Assembly (NCBI RefSeq): GCF_015354245.1
Contig: NZ_JADKYZ010000005.1
Span: forward strand, 62,001 to 126,000
Length of the DNA: 64,000 nucleotides
Direction of reading: 5' to 3'
Source: Diaphorobacter caeni
GTDB lineage: Bacteria > Pseudomonadota > Gammaproteobacteria > Burkholderiales > Burkholderiaceae_C
The notes below the pieces were generated by a model. That model saw only the letters and a program-made list of their open reading frames with translations. It searched no databases and was not told the DNA's origin. Below are positions 1 through 8,224 of this stretch, in pieces. A program made the position numbers and the translations under genes. Within the stretch, counting starts at the first letter, position 1, and each line of letters starts with the position of its first letter.

Positions 1-1
1 T

Positions 2-187
2 CGCATCGGCACGGCCGTGGCGGGCGTGGTCGCGCTGGCGGGCAGCTTCGTGGGCTTCATCGCGCTGGTGGGCATGGTCTATCCGATCTACGGCTACATC
101 GGCTTCGTGCTGATGGCGCTGGGCCTCGTCGGCTGGCTGCGCATGTCGCGCAAGCACTCGCCCGAAGTTCTGAGCGGCGGCCGCTGA
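2..187 (+). CDS. C-terminal end of a membrane protein (YkvI-like), truncated by window edge
   Basis: Only the last 61 residues are present, in a frame open from the window edge to a TGA at 185-187. They form two hydrophobic stretches separated by a short turn (VYPIYGYIG) and end in a basic, cytosolic-looking tail (RMSRKHS). The YP-x-YGYIGF pattern resembles the last helices of the YkvI-type inner-membrane family, a transporter-like family of unproven substrate. This is family resemblance from memory; the rest of the gene is outside the window. Another polytopic transporter is possible. Confidence 0.5.
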   Translation, partial: RIGTAVAGVVALAGSFVGFIALVGMVYPIYGYIGFVLMALGLVGWLRMSRKHSPEVLSGGR

Positions 188-238
188 GCGGGGTGCGGGC
201 GTCGGAGGGATCGCGCCCGCTCCTTTGGCTTCTTTAGA

Positions 239-919
239 ATGGCGCGCATGACCCGCCCCGTACAGAAAACCACCGCCAGCAAGGTACTCGCAGAAATACT
301 GCCCGGGGCTCGCGCCGCCGAAGCCGCCTCAGCCGCACCGCCCGCCGGCAAGCACGAGGTGGGCATCAAGATCCGCAAGGCCCGCAAGGAGCGGGGACTC
401 ACGCTGCAGCAGGTGGCGGCCAGCAGCGGTCTTGCGGTGTCCACCATCTCCAAGGCCGAGCGCGGCCAGATCGCGCTGAGCTATGAAAAGGTGCTGCAGC
501 TCGGCACCGCGCTCGACATCGATATGACCCGCCTCTTCATGGCGGGAGACGCCAGCACCGCGGATGCCAAAGGCGACGGTGCGTGCCCCACGGTCGTGAA
601 GGACTGTTTCGCGGACGTGCAGCGCTACGAAACCGACCAGTACGAATACAGCGTGCTCTGCGGCGCGTATCCGGCCAAGAAGATGCAGCCGCTGGTCGCG
701 GTGATCAATGCGCGCGAGGCGCGGGATTTTTCCGAAACCATCCGGCATCCCGGGCAGGAGTTCGTGATGGTGCTCTCGGGACGCGTGCGCATCGTTTTTG
801 AAAACGGCGAAACGGTGGAACTCGGCAAGCACGAGGCGGCATACTTCGACAGCGGCGTGGGACATGTCTACGTCAGCCTCAGCAAGCAGCCCGCCCAAGT
901 CGTCTCCGTCTGCAGCTGA
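239..919 (+). CDS. XRE-family transcriptional regulator with C-terminal cupin domain
   Basis: About 226 residues. The N-terminal 35 residues are low-complexity and Ala-rich. A helix-turn-helix follows at about 40-100 (KIRKARKERGLTLQQVAASS, then STISKAERGQ), the classic XRE layout. The C-terminal 80 residues are a small cupin barrel (HPGQEFVMVLSGRVRIVFE; later YFDSGVGHVY). This architecture (HTH_3 + cupin_2) is typical of regulators that sense a small metabolite through the cupin. A second in-frame ATG at 248 could be the true start, since neither has a strong ribosome-binding site. The gene converges on the MFS gene downstream, so its target is not shown by context. Confidence 0.88.
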   Translation: MARMTRPVQKTTASKVLAEILPGARAAEAASAAPPAGKHEVGIKIRKARKERGLTLQQVAASSGLAVSTISKAERGQIALSYEKVLQLGTALDIDMTRLFMAGDASTADAKGDGACPTVVKDCFADVQRYETDQYEYSVLCGAYPAKKMQPLVAVINAREARDFSETIRHPGQEFVMVLSGRVRIVFENGETVELGKHEAAYFDSGVGHVYVSLSKQPAQVVSVCS

Positions 920-955
920 TTTATTTTGGGGCTTGGGCTGTTGCTCGTTTGGAGG

Positions 956-1048
956 TGCCGAGATGGGCCCTCATACTTTGTTGCAAAGCCTTGCCGTATG
1001 AACATACTGTCTGCGGCTTTGCGTCGCGCCTGAGGGCCCATCTCGGCA
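956..1048. repeat. Long nested inverted repeat between convergent genes
   Basis: An 18-bp perfect inverted repeat (956-973 and 1031-1048; arm TGCCGAGATGGGCCCTCA) flanks a 57-nt loop. The loop holds a second stem, GCAAAGCC against GGCTTTGC. The element fills the gap between the convergent cupin regulator and MFS genes. It could fold as a long hairpin in RNA from either strand and act as a shared terminator or transcript-end stabiliser, although no T-tract is seen. It could also be a REP-like dispersed element. Confidence 0.7.
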
Positions 1049-1113
1049 TTGGTGTGGGTGGTTCAAACAGCTTGCTCGCTTTGCAGGCTCGCTGTTTTCA
1101 ATACCCAATTCAA

Positions 1114-2367
1114 TCAGGCTGTTGCTGTGCGTTTGCGCGGCAACAGGATGGCGACAATGCCCAGCAGCGGCAGATACGCGATCGCGTGGTACACGAAGTC
1201 GATGCTCGTGCGGTCGGCGAGCACGCCCAGCACTGCGGCGCCGAGGCCGCCCATGCCGAAGGCGAAGCCGAAGAACAGGCCCGAGACCATGCCCACCTTG
1301 CCGGGCATGAGTTCCTGCGCGTAGACCAGGATGGCCGAGAACGCTGAGGACAGCACGAGGCCGATGAGGATGGTGAGCGCAGTGGTCCAGAACAGGTTGG
1401 CGTGCGGCAGCATCAGCGCGAACGGAGCCACGCCGAGGATCGAGAACCAGATCACCGGCTTGCGGCCGATGCGGTCGCCGATGGGGCCGCCGAGCACCGT
1501 GCCCACGGCGGATGCGAACAGGAAATAGAACAGATGCATCTGCGCGCTCTGCACCGAGAGGCCGAATTTCTCGATCACGTAGAAGGTGTAGAAGCTGCTC
1601 AGGCCCGCGATGTAGAAGTACTTGGAGAAGATCAGCACCAGCAGCACGGCGATGGCCCAGAGCACGACCTTGCGCGGATATGGCGCGGTGACCGTGGCGG
1701 GCGCCTTGCGCTTGGCGTTCGCGAGATGGTGCGTCGCATACCAGCGGCTGACCTTGGTGAGCACGAAGATGCCCACAAGCGCCGCGAGCGCGAACCAGGC
1801 CACGCTGCGTTGGCCGAACGGCACGATCACCAGCGCCGCGAGCAGCGGGCCGATGGCCGTGCCCGCGTTGCCGCCGACCTGGAACACCGACTGCGCGAGC
1901 CCGTGCTGCCCGCCCGAGGCGAGCCGCGCGATGCGCGACGATTCGGGATGGAAGATCGACGAGCCCACGCCGACGAAGGCGGCGGCCAGCAGCACCACGC
2001 CGAAGCTCGGCGCGAACGCGAGCAGGATCAGCCCGATGAGCGTGGACAGCATGCCGAAGGGCAGCGAATACGGCAGCGGCTTCTTGTCGGTGAACAGGCC
2101 CACCAGCGGCTGCAGCAACGAGGCGGTGAGCTGGTAGGTCAGCGTGATCAGCCCGATCTGCATGAACGAGAGCGAGAACTCGCCCTTGAGAATCGGGTAC
2201 ATCGCGAGGATCAGCGACTGCATCATGTCGTTGACCATGTGGGCGCCGCTGATCGAGGCGAGCACGCCGAACGCGGGCTTGGCTTTTTGCTGCTGCTGTG
2301 GTTGCTGCGGAAGCGGTGTTGCTGCGGAGCCTGCGCCGAGCGTGGCTTCGGTGGTGGTGGTCGTCAT
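1114..2367 (-). CDS. fsr: MFS transporter, fosmidomycin-resistance (Fsr) family
   Basis: 417 residues with the 12-helix pattern of the major facilitator superfamily. After a Gln/Thr-rich cytosolic leader (1-30), the sequence HMVNDMMQSLILAMYPILK and LLQPLVGLFTDKKP, with GVGSSIFHPESSRIARLAS in the next helices, matches the Fsr subgroup of drug exporters. Fsr of E. coli exports fosmidomycin; the substrate here is inferred only. The second half contains the repeated GGPIGDRIGRK loop. It is divergently transcribed from an AraC-type regulator at 2477, the usual arrangement when the regulator controls the exporter. Confidence 0.88.
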   Translation of the reverse strand: MTTTTTEATLGAGSAATPLPQQPQQQQKAKPAFGVLASISGAHMVNDMMQSLILAMYPILKGEFSLSFMQIGLITLTYQLTASLLQPLVGLFTDKKPLPYSLPFGMLSTLIGLILLAFAPSFGVVLLAAAFVGVGSSIFHPESSRIARLASGGQHGLAQSVFQVGGNAGTAIGPLLAALVIVPFGQRSVAWFALAALVGIFVLTKVSRWYATHHLANAKRKAPATVTAPYPRKVVLWAIAVLLVLIFSKYFYIAGLSSFYTFYVIEKFGLSVQSAQMHLFYFLFASAVGTVLGGPIGDRIGRKPVIWFSILGVAPFALMLPHANLFWTTALTILIGLVLSSAFSAILVYAQELMPGKVGMVSGLFFGFAFGMGGLGAAVLGVLADRTSIDFVYHAIAYLPLLGIVAILLPRKRTATA

Positions 2368-2476
2368 GGTGGTGTGTCGGCGTCGGCACGAAAAAAGCGA
2401 AAGGATCCGGCGATTATTCGGGGATACTTATGCGCCTGTCTCGCGCCAATAAGCCAGCAACCTTCGCAAAAAGGAC

Positions 2477-3271
2477 ATGAACCCCATCCATCAGCCCAAG
2501 CCGCTGCCCGAGTCTCTGAAAGAGATCGAAGCCCTGTCCGCGCCCATCAACTGCCGCGCCACCGACTATCCGGCGGGCTGGTACATCGCGCCGCATGCAC
2601 ACAACAAGCACCAGCTCATCTACGCGGTGCGCGGCGTGATGGTGGTGAAGACCGAGGGCGGGCAATGGGTGGTGCCGCCCACGCGCGCCATCTGGGTGCT
2701 GTCGGGCGTGCTGCACGAGATTCGCTGCGTGGGCGAGGTGCACATGCGCAGCCTGCTGGTGCGCCCCGATGCGGGGCCGAGGCTGCTGGGCGCCACGCAG
2801 GCGGTCGCCATTTCGCCGTTGCTGCGCGAGCTGATCCGCGCCGCGCAGGACGTGCCGCAGCCCTACCAACCGGGCACGCGCGACGGACGGCTGATGCGGC
2901 TGATCCTCGACGAACTGCGCGCGCTGCCGGTGCTGCCGCTGCATCTGCACATGCCGACCGATGCGCGCCTTGCGCAGATCTGCCAGCACCTGCAGCGCAG
3001 GCTCGATGATTCCTCCACCATGGCCGACTGGGCCAAGCGCCTTGGCGTCGACGTGAAGACCATCCAGCGGCTCTTCACCCGAGAGACCGGCATGACCTTT
3101 GGGCAGTGGCGGCAACAGGCGCGGCTGCTGCACGCGCTGGAGTTGCTGGCCACGGGGCAGAAGGTGATCGACGTGGCGCTGGCGCTCGGCTACGAGAGCC
3201 CGAGCGCGTTCGCCACGATGTTCAGAAAGCAGTTTGGACAGACGCCGAGCCAGTTCTTTTCGGAGGGCTGA
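2477..3271 (+). CDS. AraC-family transcriptional regulator with N-terminal cupin
   Basis: 264 residues. The N-terminal half is an AraC-type cupin (YIAPHAHNKHQLIYAVRGVMVV, WVVPPTRAIWVLSGVLHEI). The C-terminal 100 residues hold the double helix-turn-helix (DWAKRLGVDVKTIQRLFTRETG and VIDVALALGYESPSAFATMFRKQFG). This layout is common in regulators placed divergently from MFS exporters. The 109-bp gap to the exporter at 2367 should contain both promoters, so regulation of that gene is the simplest inference. The inducer is unknown. Confidence 0.9.
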   Translation: MNPIHQPKPLPESLKEIEALSAPINCRATDYPAGWYIAPHAHNKHQLIYAVRGVMVVKTEGGQWVVPPTRAIWVLSGVLHEIRCVGEVHMRSLLVRPDAGPRLLGATQAVAISPLLRELIRAAQDVPQPYQPGTRDGRLMRLILDELRALPVLPLHLHMPTDARLAQICQHLQRRLDDSSTMADWAKRLGVDVKTIQRLFTRETGMTFGQWRQQARLLHALELLATGQKVIDVALALGYESPSAFATMFRKQFGQTPSQFFSEG

Positions 3272-3368
3272 GAGCGTGCCGTGTGGCATGCGGCGGCTGG
3301 CTGTGCAGTCCTATGCCATGGAGTCGTGGTAGGCTGAGGCTATTGCAAAAACATAGCCAATTGACATC

Positions 3369-4085
3369 ATGGAATCTTCGAGCACCCTGAGTACCCTGTG
3401 GCAGGCGCTTCCCGAAGGTGTGGTGCACTTTCTGGGGCGCAAGGCCACGCACGCCGACTGGGAGCGGCGTCTGGCGGTGCATCCGGTGGCCGAGCTGCAG
3501 CCCAACTGGCAGATGCTGAGCGAAGACGCATCGCAGAACACGAGCGAATGGGGACTGCAGAGCGTCACGCTGAACACCGAGGCCGACGATGACGCCGCAT
3601 GGGCGGGCCCCTGGCCCGAGGGTCTGCCCGGTGTCAAGGCGAATCTCTCGATGGCGAATCAGTTCTTCGGCGAGCCACTGATTCAGGATCGAACCATCGC
3701 GCTTTATCAGATCCAGGGCCCGCACGACCATGGCTGGGTAGCGCAATGCCTGTTCGACGAACGCGGTCGACTGGAAAGCCTGACGCTCGTGAAGATGCAC
3801 GAATGGCTTCCGCTGTCAGAACGAGCCGTCGAGAGCAGGGGCTCGGCCGATGCGGATGATTCGTCCATTGGCGAGTCGACATTGCGCGCTGCGGCGGGCA
3901 CCCGTGCACGTCGTGCCGGCTGGTACGAGGCCACTCTGCCCGCTGCGCATCCCATGCAGAAATACTTCGCGAATTCCGAGGCGCGACTGGTCTTTCGCAA
4001 TGAGGCTGAGATGTTCCCCACGCTCGGCGTCACCCCCAAGGCGGATGAAGCGCTGGTCGAATGGGTCTGGATCCGCGCGGAATGA
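3369..4085 (+). CDS. Protein of unknown function
   Basis: 238 residues, soluble, acidic, without signal peptide or membrane segment. I do not recognise the family. Its stop codon overlaps the start of the following AP2-like gene (ATGA at 4082-4085), so the two are translationally coupled and probably act together. The pair lies just upstream of a type VI secretion vgrG module, but a 144-bp gap separates it from vgrG and membership in that module is not shown. Confidence 0.7.
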   Translation: MESSSTLSTLWQALPEGVVHFLGRKATHADWERRLAVHPVAELQPNWQMLSEDASQNTSEWGLQSVTLNTEADDDAAWAGPWPEGLPGVKANLSMANQFFGEPLIQDRTIALYQIQGPHDHGWVAQCLFDERGRLESLTLVKMHEWLPLSERAVESRGSADADDSSIGESTLRAAAGTRARRAGWYEATLPAAHPMQKYFANSEARLVFRNEAEMFPTLGVTPKADEALVEWVWIRAE

Positions 4086-5146
4086 CATCACGCAAACCTG
4101 CAGCGACTGCCAATCCAGAGCCGAGGGTGAAGAAAGCGAGGGCGAAGCGCGAGTTGTCCAGCTACAGCATCGTGCGCGTGGACACGATCAACGCGCGCGG
4201 CATTCCCGTGCATCTGTGGACCACGAGCATCAAACGCCAAGGCGTGGACATCGTGCGCCATTTTTACGACGGCGTGTATGGCGACAAGGCGTCGGCGCTG
4301 CTGATGGCCGAGGCCTACCGCGACGCCGCGATGCGCCTGTTTCCGCCGCGCACGCAGCGCGAGCAGAGCATGAAGCTGCGCTCGTCCAACACCTCGGGCA
4401 CCTCGGGTGTGCAGGCCATTCACAAGAAAGGCAAGCTCGTCGCATGGCTGGCGACGCTGAGCATCGGCCGGGAAAAGCCGAGGCGGCGGTATTTTTCCGT
4501 CAAGGACCACGGCGAAGAGCGAGCGCAACAACTGGCCATCGCAGCGCGCGAAGAGTTGCTGCGGGAGTATCCCGACAGCTTCGCAACCGTGCATCCCGAC
4601 GCCACGGCCAGCGCCAACGCGCACTTCGCACATCTGGTGGATGCGCAACGCATCGCCCGCGACGAAGTCGCCCCCGCGCCCGATGCGGACGAGCTGAAGC
4701 AGCGACTTGAATGGCTCAACGCGTGGTTCGATGCGCTCAAGCCGCGCCATGTCCACGTGCGCATCAGCACCTACACCCAGCAGCAGCGCGGGCACGACGC
4801 GATCCTCGCCATCATCAACAATGGCGGCCCGCCATCGCAGCTCAAGCGCAAGACCTGGTCGCTGCTGCATGCGAGCTGGGAGGGCCGGCAGGCCGAGGTC
4901 TGGAGCTTCATCCAGAGCAGCCTGAGGGAGCTGATGGGCACTGCCTATGCGCTTGAATTCCAGCGTCTCTTCGAGCGCGACTTTCTTGCCAGCACCGCGC
5001 AGACCGGCTTTTTCGTGCGCCATCGGCTGGACGACCCGGCCAGCGACTATCTGCGCAACTCCCCGCCCGCGGAACTGCGGCCCTTGCTGCAGGGATTCTG
5101 CGTGCCGCGACTGCCTCAGTTACAGACCGTTTCGTCCGCGGGCTGA
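4082..5146 (+). CDS. AP2-like DNA-binding-domain protein of unknown role
   Basis: 354 residues from the ATG that overlaps the upstream stop; a longer in-frame start at 4061 would overlap the upstream gene by 25 bp and is less likely. The N-terminus is basic (KKARAKREL). Residues about 100-160 look like an AP2 domain: GTSGVQAI, then W-x-A-x-L, then RRRYFSVKDHGEERAQQLA. AP2 domains in bacteria are mostly found in homing endonucleases and phage or mobile proteins. No nuclease motif is visible in the remaining 190 residues. The AP2 call is by pattern only. Confidence 0.65.
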   Translation: MTSRKPAATANPEPRVKKARAKRELSSYSIVRVDTINARGIPVHLWTTSIKRQGVDIVRHFYDGVYGDKASALLMAEAYRDAAMRLFPPRTQREQSMKLRSSNTSGTSGVQAIHKKGKLVAWLATLSIGREKPRRRYFSVKDHGEERAQQLAIAAREELLREYPDSFATVHPDATASANAHFAHLVDAQRIARDEVAPAPDADELKQRLEWLNAWFDALKPRHVHVRISTYTQQQRGHDAILAIINNGGPPSQLKRKTWSLLHASWEGRQAEVWSFIQSSLRELMGTAYALEFQRLFERDFLASTAQTGFFVRHRLDDPASDYLRNSPPAELRPLLQGFCVPRLPQLQTVSSAG

Positions 5147-5289
5147 TGCAAATTTACGCGTTTGTCATATAGTCTAGCTATTGTATTGATTGTATTGATG
5201 CATTTCAATGACGGGCGCGCTGGCTGTTCCGGCAGCGCCGCTCGTGACGCACACGGCCATCGCGGCCAGCGACAAAGGGAAGCTCTCTC

Positions 5290-7683
5290 ATGGCGAATCG
5301 CACCTTCATCGCCCACAGTCCACTGGGCGATCAACTGGAATTCCGCTCGCTGGAGGGAAGCGAGCAGATCTCCCGTCTGTTCGAATACCGCGTGCGGCTG
5401 ATCAGCAAGAGCTCGTCGATCGGTGCCAAGAGCCTGCTTGGCAAGGACATGAGCATCGAGATCGACCTCACCACCAAGCTCGGCGGTGGTGGCAAGCGTT
5501 TTCTCTCGGGCCAGGTGACCCAGTTCACCTACATAGGCCGGGACGGCGACTACTTCAGTTACGAGGCCGTGCTGCGCCCTTGGCTGTGGCATGCGACACG
5601 GCGCTCGGACTTCAAGATCTTCCAATTCAAGAAGGTGCCAGACATCATCAAGGAAGTGCTCGGCCCCTACGGCTTCACCATTGATGACAAGCTCTCGGGC
5701 CACTACCGAAGCTGGGACTACATGGTGCAGTACGGCGAGACGGATTTCAATTTCGTCTCGCGCCTGCTCGAAGCCGAAGGAGGCTACTTCTTCTTTGAAC
5801 ACAGCCAGGGCAGCCACAAGCTCGTGCTGGCCGACGATATCGGCAGCCATAGCCCGTTGCCGAGTGGCCCCACGACGATTCCCTACTACCCAGGCGAGCG
5901 CGCGGCGCATGTGCACGATGAGGACTTCATCGACGGCTGGAGCTTCGCCGAAGACATCGCATCGGGCCACTTCGCGAGCGACGACTACGACTTCGAAAAG
6001 CCCAAAGCACTGCTCGAAACCAAGCAGCAGCAACCTGCAGGCCACACCGAAGACAGCCGCGAACTCTACGACTGGCCCGGCGGCTACACCGACACGGGCG
6101 ACGGCGAGAACTACGCCCGCGTGCGCATCGAGCAGCAGAAGGCCCAGCGCGAGATGGCGCAGGGCGAAGGCAATGCGCGCAACATCGCGCCAGGCTATCT
6201 GTTCACGCTTTCCAAATACTTGCGTGACGACCAGAACAAGGAATACCTCATCGAGTCGGCGTATTACCGCTTTGAAGAAAACGTGCGCAGAAGCGACGGT
6301 GCGGGCGGCTCCGGCAGCGCCAAGCGTGCGGGCATCGACAGCCCGACCACGTACCGCATCAGCTTCAACGTCGTGCCCAAGACGGTTCCCTACCGCAGCC
6401 AGCGCACAGCACCCAAGCCGCACACCACTGGTCCGCAGACCGCAGTCGTTACCGGCCCGGCTGGCGAGGAAATATACACCGACAAATACGGCCGCGTGAA
6501 GGTGCAGTTCCACTGGGACCGCTACGGCAATATGGACGAGAACTCCAGCTGCTGGATTCGCGTTTCCCAGACTTGGGCGGGCAGCAACTACGGCAGCATG
6601 CACATCCCGCGCATCGGCCAGGAAGTCATCGTCGACTTTCTGAACGGCGACCCGGACTACCCCATCATCACCGGCCGCGTCTACAACGCCATGCAGATGC
6701 CGCCATGGGACCTGCCGGCCAACAAGACGCAGTCTGGCATCAAGACCCATTCAAGCCTCGGCGGCGCCGGCGGCGATGGAATGAAGAACGGCGCGGGCGA
6801 CGCCAATGCCCTTCGCTTCGAAGACAAGAAGGGCGCGGAACAGCTCTGGCTGCATGCACAGAAAGACCAGCTCACCGAAGTCGAGAACGACGAGGAAAAG
6901 TGGGTCGGCAACGACCGCCGAAAGACCATCGACCGCGACGAATTCAACACCATCCACCGCGACCGCACGGAGATCGTGGATCGCAACGAGAAGATCAATG
7001 TGCATGGGTGGCGCACGGAGGAAGTGGATCTGGATGAGACGCTGACCGTACACAAGAGCCGCGACCGTACCGTGGACCTGAGCGAGAAGGTTTCCATCGG
7101 CATCAACCGCAACAAGAGCATCGGCATGATCGAGAACGTCACGATCGGCCTGCTCAAGACCCAGAGCATTGGCATTGCCTATATGCAGAACGTGGGCGTG
7201 GCCAAGATGACCAATGTGGGCGTCGCATGGAACACCAATGTCGGTGTCACGATGATCACGAACGTCGGCTTCACGATGAACACCACGGTGGGCCAGAACA
7301 AGTCACTGAGTGTGGGCAACAACGAGACCATTTCCATCGGCGATACCAAAGCGTCCACGGTTGGAAAACTCTACACGCTGACGGTGGGCGGTGGTGGTGG
7401 GTCTGGAGGAGGCAGTGGTGGAGCTACACCGCTGGGCGCGATGAACATCGTTGCGCCGGGGTCTTCATCGGGCGGTGGAGGAGGCGGAGGCGGCTCCGCT
7501 TCGAACATCACGATGGATGGGAAGAGCATTACGTTGACTGTGGGGAAATCGTCTTTGAAGTTGGAGGAAGACGGGACGATCTCACTCAACGGGCATGACT
7601 TCTTCACCAATATGACCGGGGAGAAAATTGTGAAGGTTGATGGCAAGGTGACGACGAGAGGGGCGCAGATTCATGACAACTAG
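5290..7683 (+). CDS. vgrG: Type VI secretion system tip protein VgrG (TssI)
   Basis: 797 residues. VgrG trimers form the spike at the tip of the T6SS tube and carry effectors into target cells. The N-terminal 330 residues match the gp27-like domain (SPLGDQLEFRSLEGSEQISR; GYFFFEHSQGSHKLVLADD). The gp5-like OB domain begins near residue 399 (KYGRVKVQFHWDRYG), and the ITGRVYNAMQMPPW region follows. The C-terminal part is a long run of short NVGV/SIG repeats (about 595-695), as expected for the triple beta-helix needle. Two glycine-rich stretches (about 698-714 and 728-736) interrupt the tail. It heads an operon of T6SS accessory genes, and its end overlaps the next start by 11 nt. Confidence 0.95.
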   Translation: MANRTFIAHSPLGDQLEFRSLEGSEQISRLFEYRVRLISKSSSIGAKSLLGKDMSIEIDLTTKLGGGGKRFLSGQVTQFTYIGRDGDYFSYEAVLRPWLWHATRRSDFKIFQFKKVPDIIKEVLGPYGFTIDDKLSGHYRSWDYMVQYGETDFNFVSRLLEAEGGYFFFEHSQGSHKLVLADDIGSHSPLPSGPTTIPYYPGERAAHVHDEDFIDGWSFAEDIASGHFASDDYDFEKPKALLETKQQQPAGHTEDSRELYDWPGGYTDTGDGENYARVRIEQQKAQREMAQGEGNARNIAPGYLFTLSKYLRDDQNKEYLIESAYYRFEENVRRSDGAGGSGSAKRAGIDSPTTYRISFNVVPKTVPYRSQRTAPKPHTTGPQTAVVTGPAGEEIYTDKYGRVKVQFHWDRYGNMDENSSCWIRVSQTWAGSNYGSMHIPRIGQEVIVDFLNGDPDYPIITGRVYNAMQMPPWDLPANKTQSGIKTHSSLGGAGGDGMKNGAGDANALRFEDKKGAEQLWLHAQKDQLTEVENDEEKWVGNDRRKTIDRDEFNTIHRDRTEIVDRNEKINVHGWRTEEVDLDETLTVHKSRDRTVDLSEKVSIGINRNKSIGMIENVTIGLLKTQSIGIAYMQNVGVAKMTNVGVAWNTNVGVTMITNVGFTMNTTVGQNKSLSVGNNETISIGDTKASTVGKLYTLTVGGGGGSGGGSGGATPLGAMNIVAPGSSSGGGGGGGGSASNITMDGKSITLTVGKSSLKLEEDGTISLNGHDFFTNMTGEKIVKVDGKVTTRGAQIHDN

Positions 7684-8212
7684 TCACTTGGCGCGAGGCG
7701 TTGCCCGGGAGCAATCTGCTGATGCAGCACCGATAGATGAATTGCTGAATCGGGCGCGCACTTCTAACTCAACGGATGCCGGCACAAGAGACAGGATTGA
7801 AGGAATTTTGCTAGGCACATTGCAAAATTTCGACGTCAATGGTGTGCCGTTGGTGGATATCGCTTACCTAGGCACGGAGTCGGTCGCTGCACGCTCTCTT
7901 GTGGCGTTGTCTCATCAGGATACGGGCAAGACACTGGCCTTGGGCTTTGAGTCGGGCGATGCGCGTTTTCCAATCATTCTCGGCATCATGCACACGTCTG
8001 GAGCTGCCGTTCAGATTCGAGGAAACGGGGTTTCTGTCGAAACAGATCAAGGACGCGTTCTCGTTGAAGCGCAGGAAGAATTGGAATTGCGTTGTGGTGA
8101 AGCTGTCATTCTCCTGCAGTCCGATGGACGCATTACGTTAAGGGGAGAGTACATCACCAGCCACGCCGACGCTGGTCAGCGGATCCGTGGCGGATCGGTT
8201 CAGATCAACTGA
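7673..8212 (+). CDS. DUF6484-type T6SS accessory protein
   Basis: 179 residues; the start ATG at 7673 lies inside the last codons of vgrG, indicating coupled translation. The central part (IEGILLGTLQNFDVNGVPLV, then VALSHQDTGKTLALGFESGD, PIILGIM) fits the DUF6484 family that sits behind vgrG in many proteobacteria. The C-terminal half has short beta repeats (VSVETDQGRVLVEAQEELEL) resembling a VgrG or PAAR-like beta-helix extension. It is probably a small spike-associated adaptor; no enzymatic motif is visible. Confidence 0.75.
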   Translation: MTTSHLARGVAREQSADAAPIDELLNRARTSNSTDAGTRDRIEGILLGTLQNFDVNGVPLVDIAYLGTESVAARSLVALSHQDTGKTLALGFESGDARFPIILGIMHTSGAAVQIRGNGVSVETDQGRVLVEAQEELELRCGEAVILLQSDGRITLRGEYITSHADAGQRIRGGSVQIN

Positions 8213-8224
8213 GGGTGTCCTGAT

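Noticed and set aside
5162-5210. Short GTATTGAT direct repeats before vgrG
   Set aside because: Only two copies of an eight-base word in AT-rich promoter DNA; not distinguishable from chance.
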